From assembly GCA_020025425.1 (NCBI GenBank), contig JAHHSD010000001.1, positions 1 to 64,000 on the forward strand: 64,000 nt of DNA, written 5' to 3'. Position 1 is the stretch's first letter, and every line of letters begins with the position of its first letter. Under the pieces are notes generated by a model that worked only from the letters and a program-made list of their open reading frames with translations, searched no databases and was not told where the DNA came from. The DNA comes from Oscillospiraceae bacterium. Lineage in GTDB: Bacteria > Bacillota > Clostridia > Oscillospirales > Oscillospiraceae. This document shows positions 34,136 through 43,599 of the stretch, in pieces. A program made the translations under genes and the position numbers.

Positions 34136-35437
34136 CTATCCCACCATGCCCCGCAGAATGTCCACACATTGCTCGTAGCTGAAGGATTCGTCTGTTTTCT
34201 GTGTCAGAAACGCGTTGACCGCGTCCAGCTTTTTCAGTGCCCGATCCAAGCGCGGATTGGTACCCGGCTTGTAGGCGCCGATGGACACCAGATCGGCATT
34301 TTTCTCATAGACGCCCAAAATATCGCGCACCCGGGAAGCCAGCTCGCGGTGCTCTGGGGAGACGATCTCCGCCATCAGTCGGGAAATGCTGGCGCTGATA
34401 TCAATGGCGGGGTAGTGGTTGCTGGTGGCCAGGGCACGGGAGAGCACGATGTGCCCGTCCAGGATGCCCCGGACCGTATCTGCAATGGGCTCGTTGGTAT
34501 CGTCGCCCTCCACCAGAACGGTGTAGACGCCGGTGATGGAGCCCTTGTTGAACTTTCCGCTGCGCTCCAGCAGCTTTGGCAGCTCCGCATAGATGGACGG
34601 CGTATAGCCGCGGGACACCGGGGGCTCACCGATGGCCAGTCCGATCTCGCGCTGGGCCATGGCGAAACGGGTGAGGGAATCCATCATCAGCAGCACGTCC
34701 TTGCCCTGGTCCCGGAAGTACTCCGCAATGCCGGTGGCCACGCAGGGGCATTTCATCCGCAGCATGGCCGGCTGGTCGGAGGTGGCCACCACCAGGATGG
34801 AGCGGCGCATGCCCTCCTCACCCAGGTCCTTTTCCACAAACTCCAAAACCTCTCGGCCACGCTCGCCCACCAGGGCGATGACGTTGATATCAGCTTTCAC
34901 GTTCCGGGCGATCATACCCATCAGGGTACTTTTGCCGACACCGGAACCGGCGAAGATGCCGATACGCTGTCCCTTGCCGATGGTGAGCATTCCGTCGATG
35001 GCCTTGACGCCAAATTCCATCTTCTCCCGGATCGGGGGGCGGTCCAGGGGGTTCACCGGGGTGCCGCTGACACAGTAGGTGTCTCCCTGGGGGAAGGGCC
35101 CCTTGTTGTCCAGAGGCTGTCCCAGAGCGTTGATGATCCGTCCACGGAGGAAATCGCCCACGGGAATGGTCAGCTGGCGGCCGGTGTTGCGCACGAAGTT
35201 TCCGGCCGAGATGCCGCTCATATCCGCGTAGGGCATGAGGAGGATGCGGTTATTTTTGAATCCCACCACTTCGGCCGAGATCTGCTTTCCGCCCTCTCCG
35301 TTGTAGATCCGGCAGATATCTCCCACGGCGGCCCCGTCTCCCGAGGCCTCGATGGACATACCCACCACATTCTCAATTTTTCCTGTCAGCCCGTACGGCT
35401 GCATGCGCCGCACCTGCTGGATCATATTCTGGAACAT
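34136..35437 (-). CDS. fliI: flagellar export ATPase FliI
   Basis: A 433-residue F1-beta-like ATPase. Walker A is GSGVGKST (residues 164-171) and Walker B is in DVLLMMDSLTRFA. The catalytic glutamate is in VGERGREVLEF. It lies between fliH and fliJ, its regulator and stalk. Length and motifs are normal. Confidence 0.97.
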   Translation of the reverse strand: MFQNMIQQVRRMQPYGLTGKIENVVGMSIEASGDGAAVGDICRIYNGEGGKQISAEVVGFKNNRILLMPYADMSGISAGNFVRNTGRQLTIPVGDFLRGRIINALGQPLDNKGPFPQGDTYCVSGTPVNPLDRPPIREKMEFGVKAIDGMLTIGKGQRIGIFAGSGVGKSTLMGMIARNVKADINVIALVGERGREVLEFVEKDLGEEGMRRSILVVATSDQPAMLRMKCPCVATGIAEYFRDQGKDVLLMMDSLTRFAMAQREIGLAIGEPPVSRGYTPSIYAELPKLLERSGKFNKGSITGVYTVLVEGDDTNEPIADTVRGILDGHIVLSRALATSNHYPAIDISASISRLMAEIVSPEHRELASRVRDILGVYEKNADLVSIGAYKPGTNPRLDRALKKLDAVNAFLTQKTDESFSYEQCVDILRGMVG

Positions 35438-35465
35438 ACAGCTTCCTTCCGTCCTGCGGGGTCGT

Positions 35466-36323
35466 TCAGTGGGGATCCGCCGGGATATTGCTCAAGGCGG
35501 CCCGAATATTGTTGATCTGCGTGGAGACGCTGGCATCCACGATCTCATCCGGCATCTCTATAATACATGCGCCCGGCTCATCGTCATTCATGGGGATGAT
35601 CCGGATGCGGTCCGAAAGTGTGCTCAGGGTGGTGGTCAGGGAGGCGGAAAGGGGGCTCAGACGCTGGGCGTCTGTTTTGGATACATAGATCTGCACCCAC
35701 TCTCTCCGCTTACGCTTGTCCACCGCCATGCGGATCATGCGCTCGATCACCTCAGAGCTGCTGTTCAGGCTGATCCCGATGACCTTTTCCGCCACCGTGA
35801 TGGCCAGGTCCCGCAGCTCCGGGACGCTCTCGTCCATCCGCTGATCCATTTTGTCGGAGGCCTCTTTCAGGAACTGCGCCACCTGATCGGTGAGCTCCTG
35901 CTCCTCCTGCTGAAGGCTGAGGCGCTGGGCTTCCAGCTCCTCCTCCCCGGCCCGGCGGCCCTCTGCGGTGCCCTCGGAATAGCCGGTGTCATAGCCTGCG
36001 GCGTAGCCCTCCCGGCGGGCGTTCTCGCGCAGCTCCTCTGCGTCGCGGCGCGCCTGCTCCAGGATACTCTCCGCCTGGGCCTTGCTCTCCTGCAGCAGCA
36101 TGTCGCTGTGCAGGCTGGCATAACTCGGCGGCGGGTCCGCCTTGGGCGGCTCCTCTGCCAGCTCAGATCCAACTGCCAAGGATTCTTCCTCGATCAGATC
36201 GTCCTGGATAACCGGTTCCTCTGCGGGGATCTCCTCAGGCTGTTCCGCCTGAAGCTCCTCCGTGTTGGGAAACTGATAGCTCTCCACCTTCTGACCGGAA
36301 AAGCTCTTCCAGATCTTACGCAA
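35466..36323 (-). CDS. fliH: FliI regulator FliH
   Basis: A 285-residue FliH. The N-terminal 70 residues are acidic and variable. A helical coiled-coil region with small-residue repeats (residues 85-130, ARREGYAAGYDTGYSEG) follows, then the C-terminal domain that binds FliI. It begins at a TTG at 36323 inside the end of fliG (8-base overlap), so translation is likely coupled. Confidence 0.93.
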   Translation of the reverse strand: MRKIWKSFSGQKVESYQFPNTEELQAEQPEEIPAEEPVIQDDLIEEESLAVGSELAEEPPKADPPPSYASLHSDMLLQESKAQAESILEQARRDAEELRENARREGYAAGYDTGYSEGTAEGRRAGEEELEAQRLSLQQEEQELTDQVAQFLKEASDKMDQRMDESVPELRDLAITVAEKVIGISLNSSSEVIERMIRMAVDKRKRREWVQIYVSKTDAQRLSPLSASLTTTLSTLSDRIRIIPMNDDEPGACIIEMPDEIVDASVSTQINNIRAALSNIPADPH

Positions 36324-37398
36324 TGATATCGTCCTTTCCGCCCTTCAAGATCAGGACCTCTCCCTTTTCCTCCAGCGCGCGGATCACAGACACAATACGC
36401 TGCTGTGCCTCCTCCACGTCCTTGAGTCGGACATTGGTCGTAATCTCCAGATCGTCCTTGATGGTCTCCGCCGTACGGCTGGACATGTTGGCAAACAGCT
36501 TGTTGGCCACCTCGGCGTTGGAGCCCTTGAGGGCCAGAACCAGATCGCGGGTCTCGCAGTCGCGCAGGAAGCGCTGGACAGAGCGATCGTCCATGGTGAG
36601 GATATCCTCGAACACAAACATACGCTTGCGGATCTCGTCCGCCAGCTCCTGGTCCCGGGTAGACAGGCCATCGAAGATGTTCTTCTCGCTGGTCCGGTCC
36701 AGATTGTTCATCACGCTGGCCACATAGTCGATACCACCCACCTTGACGGAGGAGCTGGTCATCAGGTTGCTGAATTTCTTGCTCATCTCCGCCTCGACGA
36801 TCTTGATGGCCGCAGGCGAGACGCTCTCGATCTTTGCCATGCCCTCCACGACCTTGATCTGGGAGGCCTCGTCCAGCTGGGAGACCACCGAGGCGGCCTT
36901 GGCCGCGTCCACATAGGAGAGCACCAGCGCGATGGTCTGGGGCCGCTCGTTCTGCAGGGCGGAGTAGAGGGATTTGATATCCGCCTTGTTCATAAAGGCG
37001 AACTCTCTGTTTTTCAGGGAACGGGTCACCTTGCTCAGCAGATCGCTGGCGGCCTGCTCGCCGTAGGCCTTCTCCAGGACGGTGCGGGCATACTCCAGTC
37101 CGCCCTCGGTCACCGCCTTGTTGGTCAGGCACATCTGATAGAACTCGCTGAGGATCTCCTCTGTCTGTTCAGAATCCAGGTAGGCCAGTCTGGCCACCTC
37201 AACTGTCAGCTGCTCCACGTCCTCGGGTTCCATAAACTTATAGATGTTGGAGGCCTTCTCGGCGCCCAGTGCCACGATGACGGCGGCTGCCTTCTGGGCA
37301 CCGGTCAGCTCGACCTTGGGCTTTTTCTTCTGAGGAGGGGCAACTGCAGCAGCGGGAGCTGAACTGGTTTCACTCGCTTCCGTTGTAGTATCAGCCAT
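36316..37398 (-). CDS. fliG: motor switch protein FliG
   Basis: A 360-residue FliG with an Ala/Pro/Lys-rich N-terminal extension of about 30 residues before LTGAQKAAAVIVALG. The middle domain ends near residue 225, and the C-terminal domain carries the torque-generating charged helix (FVFEDILTMDDRSVQRFLRD region). I use the ATG at 37398, 8 bases after AGGAGG, in place of one at 37404 with no spacing. It overlaps fliF by 8 bases. Confidence 0.96.
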   Translation of the reverse strand: MADTTTEASETSSAPAAAVAPPQKKKPKVELTGAQKAAAVIVALGAEKASNIYKFMEPEDVEQLTVEVARLAYLDSEQTEEILSEFYQMCLTNKAVTEGGLEYARTVLEKAYGEQAASDLLSKVTRSLKNREFAFMNKADIKSLYSALQNERPQTIALVLSYVDAAKAASVVSQLDEASQIKVVEGMAKIESVSPAAIKIVEAEMSKKFSNLMTSSSVKVGGIDYVASVMNNLDRTSEKNIFDGLSTRDQELADEIRKRMFVFEDILTMDDRSVQRFLRDCETRDLVLALKGSNAEVANKLFANMSSRTAETIKDDLEITTNVRLKDVEEAQQRIVSVIRALEEKGEVLILKGGKDDIIA

Positions 37399-39037
37399 TG
37401 TCATCTCCTCCTCTCAGCCATCCACGCACCATCTGTGCTGCGATCTCGGGGTTATCGCTGGCAAACTGACGGATATCCTTCCGCAGTTCCATATTCTTCT
37501 CGCTCTGCAAGGTCATAATGTCAGCGCCTGTCTGCACCACCTGCTGCTGAACCAGAGGATCGTTGGCGAGCATGGCGGCAGCCTGAGCGGCGGCCTCTTC
37601 CCTCTCGCGCTTCTTCTTCCGTCTCTTTCTCAGGACCAGAATCAGAATCAGGATCAGGATGAACAGGAGCAGTCCGGCACCTGCGGCCAGGAGCACCCAG
37701 GTGGGAACCACGCCGTTGGGCTGGATGATCGAGGTGGGCGGTGTATAGAAGTCCATGGTCATCACGGAGATCTTCTCGTTCAGATCCTCCTGCTGGGTAT
37801 CCGGATTAATGATGCCCTGGATGCCGGCGGCACGGGCCACATGCTTCTGGATGGCGGCCACATCCACCACCTGTCCGCTGTTGCCCTGAGTATTGATGCT
37901 GACAGAGATGGTGCAGTCCTTCAGAGTGCCTGCCGTGGTAATGATCTGCTTATCACTCTGGGAGTTGTCGTAATCCTTCTGGCTGCTGCCAGTGATCACA
38001 TTCTCAGTGCCGTCGGGATCGGCCAGATCCTCCACATGGGTGGGCAGGTCGCTGTTGGTGGTGCTTCCCACAATTCCGCCTGCGCCCTCCTCGCCGGGAC
38101 GGCCCAGGTACCAGGAATTCTGCTCCGCAGAGATGGGGCCCCGTCCGCCGGTGCTGCCGTCCTGAGCGTAGGGGGGCAGGATCACGTCGTGCCGATTCTC
38201 GGTCACATGGCTGACCTCCACCACGCAGTTGACGCCCACGTGGACATTCCCCTCTCCGAAGAAGGGGGTGAGCACCTGGAGCACCTCAGTGCGGATCTTG
38301 CGCTCCCACTCCTCCTCCAGCTGGAGCTTCAGAGAGGATGCGCCCTCGTGGGATTCCTCACCGCCGGTGTTGTAGCTGTTGCCGGCGGTATCTGTAATGT
38401 AGACCTTGCCGATTTTCAGGCCCTCGATGCCGTGGGCCACCACGTTCCGGATGGCCTCGGCCTGCTTGTTATTGAGCTTGGTGCCGCTCTGCATGGTCAC
38501 CAGGACGCCGGCTGTGGCGTCCACCACATTTCCGCTGTCCAGCACATAGCCCCGGTCCTGTCCCAGGTTGATGGTGACGACGGCATCCTTCACGTTGTCC
38601 ATCTCGCGGATGACCGCGCCCAGGCGCTCCTGGAGCAGGTGCTTGGAGGCTTCTCTGCGCTCAGACTCGGTGGACAGCGCGCCCACATTCTCGTAGTAAA
38701 GGGAGTAGCCAAAGCCGCTCTGGGGATAATTCTCCATCATCAGCTTGGCTTTCAGGGCAGGCTCCTGGGCCGACGGCACCAAAATGGTGTCACTGTTTTC
38801 TACTTTATAATCGGTTACGCCCTGATTTTCCAGGAAGGTAAGTACACTGCTGGTCTCCTGGGCGGAGACCCCTGTGACCAGCACCGAATAGGGACGGTTG
38901 GCCACAAATGCGATGATTGCCACCACCATGGCTATGATCAGCACGCCGATTATGATCATGATCTTTTTGGGGATTTTCTTCAGCCATGCCGGTATAGCCT
39001 TGAGCTTCTCACCGATGGCCCCCATCTGTTCCTTCAA
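37391..39037 (-). CDS. fliF: MS-ring protein FliF
   Basis: A 548-residue FliF with two membrane helices (about 24-46 and 445-468) around a large ring-building region. The C-terminal tail ends FASDNPEIAAQMVRGWL, the helix pair that binds FliG. The start is a TTG at 39037 with GGGAGG 9 bases upstream. It precedes fliG with overlapping codons, consistent with their tight assembly. Confidence 0.96.
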   Translation of the reverse strand: MKEQMGAIGEKLKAIPAWLKKIPKKIMIIIGVLIIAMVVAIIAFVANRPYSVLVTGVSAQETSSVLTFLENQGVTDYKVENSDTILVPSAQEPALKAKLMMENYPQSGFGYSLYYENVGALSTESERREASKHLLQERLGAVIREMDNVKDAVVTINLGQDRGYVLDSGNVVDATAGVLVTMQSGTKLNNKQAEAIRNVVAHGIEGLKIGKVYITDTAGNSYNTGGEESHEGASSLKLQLEEEWERKIRTEVLQVLTPFFGEGNVHVGVNCVVEVSHVTENRHDVILPPYAQDGSTGGRGPISAEQNSWYLGRPGEEGAGGIVGSTTNSDLPTHVEDLADPDGTENVITGSSQKDYDNSQSDKQIITTAGTLKDCTISVSINTQGNSGQVVDVAAIQKHVARAAGIQGIINPDTQQEDLNEKISVMTMDFYTPPTSIIQPNGVVPTWVLLAAGAGLLLFILILILILVLRKRRKKKREREEAAAQAAAMLANDPLVQQQVVQTGADIMTLQSEKNMELRKDIRQFASDNPEIAAQMVRGWLRGGDDNG

Positions 39038-39095
39038 CTTAGATAGCCTCCCTTGTCAGCCGTTTGGGAAAGTTGCATTTCCCCAGCAGTTGCCA

Positions 39096-39389
39096 TTACA
39101 TGCTGATGCGCATGACCTCATTGTAGGCTTCCACTGCCTTGTTGCGCAGCTGAACCAGCAGGCTCACTGCGGTCTCGTTTTTGGCCGCGGCAATCATCAG
39201 AGGAACAGGGTTATCCAGCTGACCGGTGACCAGCTGATATGACGCCTGAGAGCGCTCTGCGTCGGTCTCCCGCACATTCTCCACAGCGGCGCGGAATACG
39301 TCCCCAAACGAGGCTCCTCCGGCCTGCTGCGCGCCCTGGCTTTCTTTATTCTGTACAAGCGGCTCCAGCCGCTGAATCGGTGCTATCAT
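39096..39389 (-). CDS. fliE: MS ring-rod adapter FliE
   Basis: A 97-residue FliE. The pattern ASFGDVFRAAVENVRETD near residue 27 and the C-terminal LVQLRNKAVEAYNEVMRISM are diagnostic. It joins the rod to the MS ring. The 123-base spacer before it, after flgC, holds two hairpins. Confidence 0.94.
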   Translation of the reverse strand: MIAPIQRLEPLVQNKESQGAQQAGGASFGDVFRAAVENVRETDAERSQASYQLVTGQLDNPVPLMIAAAKNETAVSLLVQLRNKAVEAYNEVMRISM

Positions 39390-39481
39390 ATCAAGTTCTC
39401 CCTTCTCCTGATTCGATATGCTATTTTATTTGGACATGCAAAATGCGGCCCCTAGCTATCTCTGTGGCCGCTCCGCAACTA

Positions 39482-39507
39482 CGCATGTGCGATCGGCCGC
39501 ACATGCG
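39482..39507 (-). other. hairpin in the flgC-fliE spacer, no U tract
   Basis: A perfect 10-bp stem (39482-39491 with 39498-39507) and a 6-base loop lie directly after flgC, with a second weaker GCGGCC/GGCCGC hairpin some 30 bases further on. No U run follows on the minus strand. It resembles the hairpins after flgE and fliD. Confidence 0.65.
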
Positions 39508-39512
39508 CCTTA

Positions 39513-39977
39513 CTATCTTCCAATTTCCAATCCCTTGGAAATTACATTTTTTAATGTGTTCAGCATGGTGACATTGGCAGAATATGCCTGCGTGGCGGCC
39601 ATAGCGTCTGTCATCTCCTTGACCATATCCACATTGGGCATTTCCACATACCCTTCCTCATTTGCATCAGGGTGGGTCGGGTCATAGACCAGCTTCAGGG
39701 GTGAGGGATCCTCCACGATCCGGGTCACCTTGACGCCGCCTTCATTGTGGCGGGAATTGACCGGCGCCATGCCGTTGGCAGCCCGGGCCATGGCAAGACG
39801 GAATCCGTCCCGTCCGTCCTGAGCCTGGAACTCCACCATCTTTCTCCGATAGGCCCCGCCGCCGTTTTCTGTACGGGTGGTCTGGGCGTTGGTCACGTTC
39901 TCAGCCACGATATCGAGACGCAGCTGCTGGGCAGTCAGGCCGGAGCCGATCATATTCATAGAACTTAAAAAAGCCAT
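39513..39977 (-). CDS. flgC: proximal rod protein FlgC
   Basis: A 154-residue FlgC with the rod motif LRLDIVAENVTNAQTTRTENG and the C-terminal EGYVEMPNVDMVKEMTDAM helix, both typical. It lies 24 bases after flgB. Confidence 0.95.
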   Translation of the reverse strand: MAFLSSMNMIGSGLTAQQLRLDIVAENVTNAQTTRTENGGGAYRRKMVEFQAQDGRDGFRLAMARAANGMAPVNSRHNEGGVKVTRIVEDPSPLKLVYDPTHPDANEEGYVEMPNVDMVKEMTDAMAATQAYSANVTMLNTLKNVISKGLEIGR

Positions 39978-40001
39978 GTTCCTTCTCCTCCTCTATGTGC
40001 C

Positions 40002-40388
40002 TTACTGTCCGCGGGCAGCAATCCGGATGCTGGACAGCTCGCTGTTGATCGCGCTCATCACATACTGCGTCTGGTAGGCGTTGCGGACCATCTCCAGGCT
40101 CTGCTCCGTCACATTGACTCCGTTATCGTCCATCCGTGTAACACCCGGCAGCTCCCGCACAGTGGGTCTGGCCTTCTCCAGGACCGCGCGCATCGCACCC
40201 GGCCGGTCAGGGTTGGCGGCAGCCCGCTGGAGCTGCTGCTGCAAGGTCTCCTCAAAGGTGACCGTCTTGACCCGATATCCCGGCGTCTCTGCATTCGACA
40301 CATTATCCAGGATGGCGCTCTGCTTGGTCCACAGGAAGTCGACTGATTTTTCCAGCATCAATATTGAATTTCTTGATAAAAAGTCCAT
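40002..40388 (-). CDS. flgB: proximal rod protein FlgB
   Basis: A 128-residue FlgB with the family pattern AILDNVSNAETPGYRVKTV and a C-terminal VTEQSLEMVRNAYQTQY helix. It is the first gene of the 26-kb operon and has a 122-base leader from a well-matched sigma-A-type promoter. Confidence 0.94.
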   Translation of the reverse strand: MDFLSRNSILMLEKSVDFLWTKQSAILDNVSNAETPGYRVKTVTFEETLQQQLQRAAANPDRPGAMRAVLEKARPTVRELPGVTRMDDNGVNVTEQSLEMVRNAYQTQYVMSAINSELSSIRIAARGQ

Positions 40389-40517
40389 TTTGATTCTCCT
40401 GTCACGCCCCGTAAACCGGCCGGGGCTTGTACACTTATGTCAACTTCAGCTTTATATACATGGATACATCTGTTCGTTTTTTGATACAGCACAACGTGGT
40501 ATACCATTTTGTACTAC

Positions 40518-40546
40518 ATAATAACAAATATCCTTCCAACTTTCAA
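40518..40546 (-). promoter_or_regulatory. sigma-A-like promoter of the flgB operon
   Basis: On the minus strand TTGAAA (40541-40546), a 17-base spacer and TATTAT (40518-40523). The spacing is ideal and each box has one mismatch to consensus. Transcription would start near 40511, giving a leader of roughly 120 bases to flgB. Confidence 0.7.
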
Positions 40547-40695
40547 GTTTTTTAGACAATATTCTTCTACATTTTTTAAGCTTTTTTAAATTGATTATTG
40601 GTGAAGGCTACAGAAATTATTTCGAGATTTATCCCGTTTTTTGACCCGAAACTCGGTGCTCCTCCTTTATTTTTTTAATCAATCGCCATTCCCAC

Positions 40696-40724
40696 TTATT
40701 TTTTCCATGAATTGGTCGATATAC
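40696..40724 (+). promoter_or_regulatory. candidate sigma-28 promoter of the GGDEF-EAL unit
   Basis: TTATTTTT (40696-40703), 13 bases, CGATATAC (40717-40724). The -10 part fits the CGATAT core of sigma-28 promoters. The leader to the GGDEF start would be about 140 bases. The same pair is found before cheA and fliD. Confidence 0.5.
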
Positions 40725-40873
40725 ATGTTATATATTTTGTGCAATAACACAGGCATACCTTGCTTTTAAGATGACCACCAGGGCTGCGGATTTTGTCGAT
40801 ACCTGGCGGCTCTCCACCTTTCCATATGCCTGTTCAAGCTGCATCGACCTCAATGAGAAAGCTAAGGTGAGTA

Positions 40874-42223
40874 ATGTTGGATTTACTGCAAAACGTCTTG
40901 GATAACCTGAATGACTTGGTGTATGCTGTCGATATGGACACCTATGAGCTGCTCTATCTCAACAAAAAGGGGCAGGAAACGTTTCATGTGCAGCCGCCCT
41001 ATGGACAAAAATGTTATGAGCTTTTCCAGAACTGCTCTCTTCCCTGTGCCGTCTGCCATCACAAGGACATGGTGATGAACTCCCCCGTACAGTGGAATTT
41101 CTACAATTCTGTTTTAGAAAAATATTTTTCCCTCTTCGAGCTCGCCTTTATGGTTGGAGATCGGCGGGTCAAGCTGGAAATTGCCATTGATATGGATGAC
41201 CGGGACAAATCGGTCAGTTATCTTGATGCGCGTCATACCAACATGGAGATCCGCATCAACAACGCCATCGGCATGGCGGTGCAGAAGGACTCCCCCAGCG
41301 AGACCATCGACTGCCTGCTGGCGCAGCTGGGCGAGATCCTCCTTTGTGAGCGGTCCTATGTTTTTGAGATCGAGGCGGACAACTCCGTCAGCAACACCTA
41401 CGAGTGGGTCAGGGAGGGCGTGACCCCGGAAAAAGAAAATTTACAGCACATCCCCTTCTCCGTCTGGGGGTGCTGGCACAAGAGCTTTCAGAATCGCTCC
41501 ACCGTCGCCATCCGGGATCTGGAGACGATCCGGGAAACCAACGTCAATTTGTATCAGTTCCTGCTGCAGCAGAATATCCGCTCCATTGTGGCAGTCCCGC
41601 TGGTCAAAAAGGACGGCGGGCTCCGGGGCTTCTACGGCATAGACAATCTTCCTCCGGAGCTGGTTCAGTATACTTCCAGTCTGCTGACCACCACGGGGTT
41701 TTTCCTCAGCGGTGCGCTCCAGCACCGTGATCTGGTCCAGCAGCTGGTCTACACCAGCTATCACGACCAGCAAACCGGGCTTGGCAACCGCTACGCCTTT
41801 GAGAAGTGGCTGGAAGAGCTCTCCGCTCCTGCTGATTTGGGCTGTACCTTTGTTGATATCTCGGGACTGAAACACGTCAATGACACACTGGGACATATTG
41901 CCGGAGATCAGATGATCCTGACTACCTGTGAATGTCTGCGGTCCACCTTCCCCAAATGCACACTCTTCCGCCACGGCGGCGATGAATTTTTGATATTCTG
42001 TGTCAACGGCCCCAAAGAGCGGTTTGCAGAACGGGCCAAGCTTCTGAAGGAATGCTGCGCAGAGCATTCCATTGCCGTTGCCGTGGGCACATCCTTTATA
42101 CATATGGAGACTGCATCTGATCGCGGGAAAATTGACCAGCTCATTTCTCTGGCAGAAGCCCAGATGTACGAGGATAAACGAATCTACTACACAACCAGCG
42201 GACTGGACAGACGGCGCTCTTAA
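40874..42223 (+). CDS. PAS-GAF-GGDEF diguanylate cyclase
   Basis: A 449-residue soluble protein. A PAS-like domain (about 1-110) carries a cysteine set C47, C54, C58 and C61 that could hold a metal. A GAF-like domain (about 135-285) and a GGDEF domain (about 290-445) follow. The active-site GGDEF is intact at 368-372, with the metal-binding D328 in FVDISGLKHVND, so it should make cyclic-di-GMP. The product-inhibition RxxD site before it is absent (FPKC instead). It precedes an EAL gene by 38 bases on the same strand. Divergence from the flagellar operon suggests it controls the switch between swimming and attachment. Confidence 0.88.
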   Translation: MLDLLQNVLDNLNDLVYAVDMDTYELLYLNKKGQETFHVQPPYGQKCYELFQNCSLPCAVCHHKDMVMNSPVQWNFYNSVLEKYFSLFELAFMVGDRRVKLEIAIDMDDRDKSVSYLDARHTNMEIRINNAIGMAVQKDSPSETIDCLLAQLGEILLCERSYVFEIEADNSVSNTYEWVREGVTPEKENLQHIPFSVWGCWHKSFQNRSTVAIRDLETIRETNVNLYQFLLQQNIRSIVAVPLVKKDGGLRGFYGIDNLPPELVQYTSSLLTTTGFFLSGALQHRDLVQQLVYTSYHDQQTGLGNRYAFEKWLEELSAPADLGCTFVDISGLKHVNDTLGHIAGDQMILTTCECLRSTFPKCTLFRHGGDEFLIFCVNGPKERFAERAKLLKECCAEHSIAVAVGTSFIHMETASDRGKIDQLISLAEAQMYEDKRIYYTTSGLDRRRS

Positions 42224-42261
42224 CCATCCGTCCACGCCATCACAAACGAGGAGTGTTCTTC

Positions 42262-43542
42262 ATGTCACAGCGAAATGAATTTATTCGTCATCTCCAGTTA
42301 ATCCTGTCACAGCACAAAGTAACCGGCTCGCTCTATTTGTTTTCCGTGGACTTTGTGAACTTCAAGATGGTGAATTTCTGTTACGGCTTTGATGGCGGGG
42401 ACCGCCTTCTGTCCTCCGCGATGCAGTTCATCGCCCAGTACCCCCAGTGCCTGCACTGCGACCGGGCCTCCTCCGACCACCTGATTTTCCTGGTCGAGTC
42501 AAAATCTTCTCAGTCTGTCCAGGATATCGTCTCACAGTATGCCAAGGGTATGGAACAATTTGTGGCTGCACACCAACCCTTCTACCCCGCCTGCAAGCTG
42601 AAGCTCTGGTGCGGCATCGCGCCGGTCCACGGCTCCAATCTCTCCTCTGCCATCGACAACGCCTATCTGGCCCGGATAGAGGCCAAAAAAGGCAACCACT
42701 TTCCCGCTGTTGTTTTCCAGGACTTCATGGTCCAAAACCTGATCACCCAGCAGCAGCAGGAAAACGACGTCATGCTCGCCCTGAGCGAAAAGCGCTTCAC
42801 CTTCTATCTCCAGCCCCAGGTGGACCTGCACACGGGCGAGATCATCGGCGCAGAGGCCCTGGCCAGAGGCTTCGATCCGGATGGCCACTACTTCTCCCCC
42901 GCCCGTTTCATCCCGCACCTGGAGCGGAACGGCTCCATTGTGGATCTGGACTACCTGATCCTGGAGCAGGTCTGCAAGCACATCCGGGAGCGTCTGGACC
43001 ATAACGATCCGATCGTCCCCATTTCGGTCAATCTCTCCCGGCTGCACCTGAATCACCCGGATACCGGCACGCACATCCACAGCCTGGTGGAAAAATACCA
43101 TATCCCCGCCCAATACATCACCTTTGAGCTGACCGAGAATATTTACCTGGACGATTTTGACGAGGCCAGATCCCTGGGCAAGGCGCTGAACGAATACGGA
43201 CACCGCACCTCCATCGACGACTTCGGCTCAGGCTATGCAGGCATCGACGTGTTCCGCAGCCTGGATTTCGATGAGTTAAAGCTGGACAGCTCCTTCCTGC
43301 CCGACGATCCCGATATCCCGCCCCGGGATATCGCCATCATTGCGGGCCTGGTGAAGATCGCCCACTCCCTTCACATCTCGGTGATCTGTGAGGGCGTCGA
43401 GTACTCCACCCAGTGCCAGCAGCTGCTGAATGCGGGCTGCCGGCTGGGACAGGGCTTCTACTTCTCAAAGCCCGTTCCCCCCGATCAGTTTTATGAGAAT
43501 TATCAGCATCTGCACGGCCATTACGCCATGAGCCCGGCCTGA
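42262..43542 (+). CDS. EAL phosphodiesterase with degenerate GGDEF domain
   Basis: A 426-residue protein with a GGDEF-like N-terminal half (about 1-165) whose signature is lost (ASSDHL) and an EAL domain (about 170-420). The EAL set appears complete: EAL in GAEALARG, the Asn in SVNLSRL, the Glu in FELTENI, DDFGSGY, the Lys in ELKLDSSF and the Glu in EGVEY. It should therefore degrade cyclic-di-GMP. The ATG at 42262 has GAGGAG 8 bases upstream. It is probably co-transcribed with the diguanylate cyclase, giving a matched pair of opposing enzymes. Confidence 0.9.
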   Translation: MSQRNEFIRHLQLILSQHKVTGSLYLFSVDFVNFKMVNFCYGFDGGDRLLSSAMQFIAQYPQCLHCDRASSDHLIFLVESKSSQSVQDIVSQYAKGMEQFVAAHQPFYPACKLKLWCGIAPVHGSNLSSAIDNAYLARIEAKKGNHFPAVVFQDFMVQNLITQQQQENDVMLALSEKRFTFYLQPQVDLHTGEIIGAEALARGFDPDGHYFSPARFIPHLERNGSIVDLDYLILEQVCKHIRERLDHNDPIVPISVNLSRLHLNHPDTGTHIHSLVEKYHIPAQYITFELTENIYLDDFDEARSLGKALNEYGHRTSIDDFGSGYAGIDVFRSLDFDELKLDSSFLPDDPDIPPRDIAIIAGLVKIAHSLHISVICEGVEYSTQCQQLLNAGCRLGQGFYFSKPVPPDQFYENYQHLHGHYAMSPA

Positions 43543-43562
43543 CGGTCTGAGGGAATAAAAAA

Positions 43563-43589
43563 ATCCCACGGTTCACAGAACCGTGGGAT
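43563..43589. terminator. two-way terminator between the EAL and SLH units
   Basis: A perfect 12-bp stem (43563-43574 with 43578-43589), 3-base loop, seven A before and seven T after. It serves both converging transcripts. Confidence 0.95.
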
Positions 43590-43599
43590 TTTTTTGCTC

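Larger units (their letters stand above)
40389..40873. other. 485-bp divergent control region between flgB and the GGDEF gene
   Basis: There is no credible gene here. The stretch is much more AT-rich than its surroundings. It contains the sigma-A-like flgB promoter on the minus strand, a sigma-28-like element on the plus strand, T-rich runs around 40660-40680 and an imperfect GC-rich inverted repeat in the flgB leader (around 40408-40427). It is the best candidate in the window for master regulation of the flagellar operon. Confidence 0.7.
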
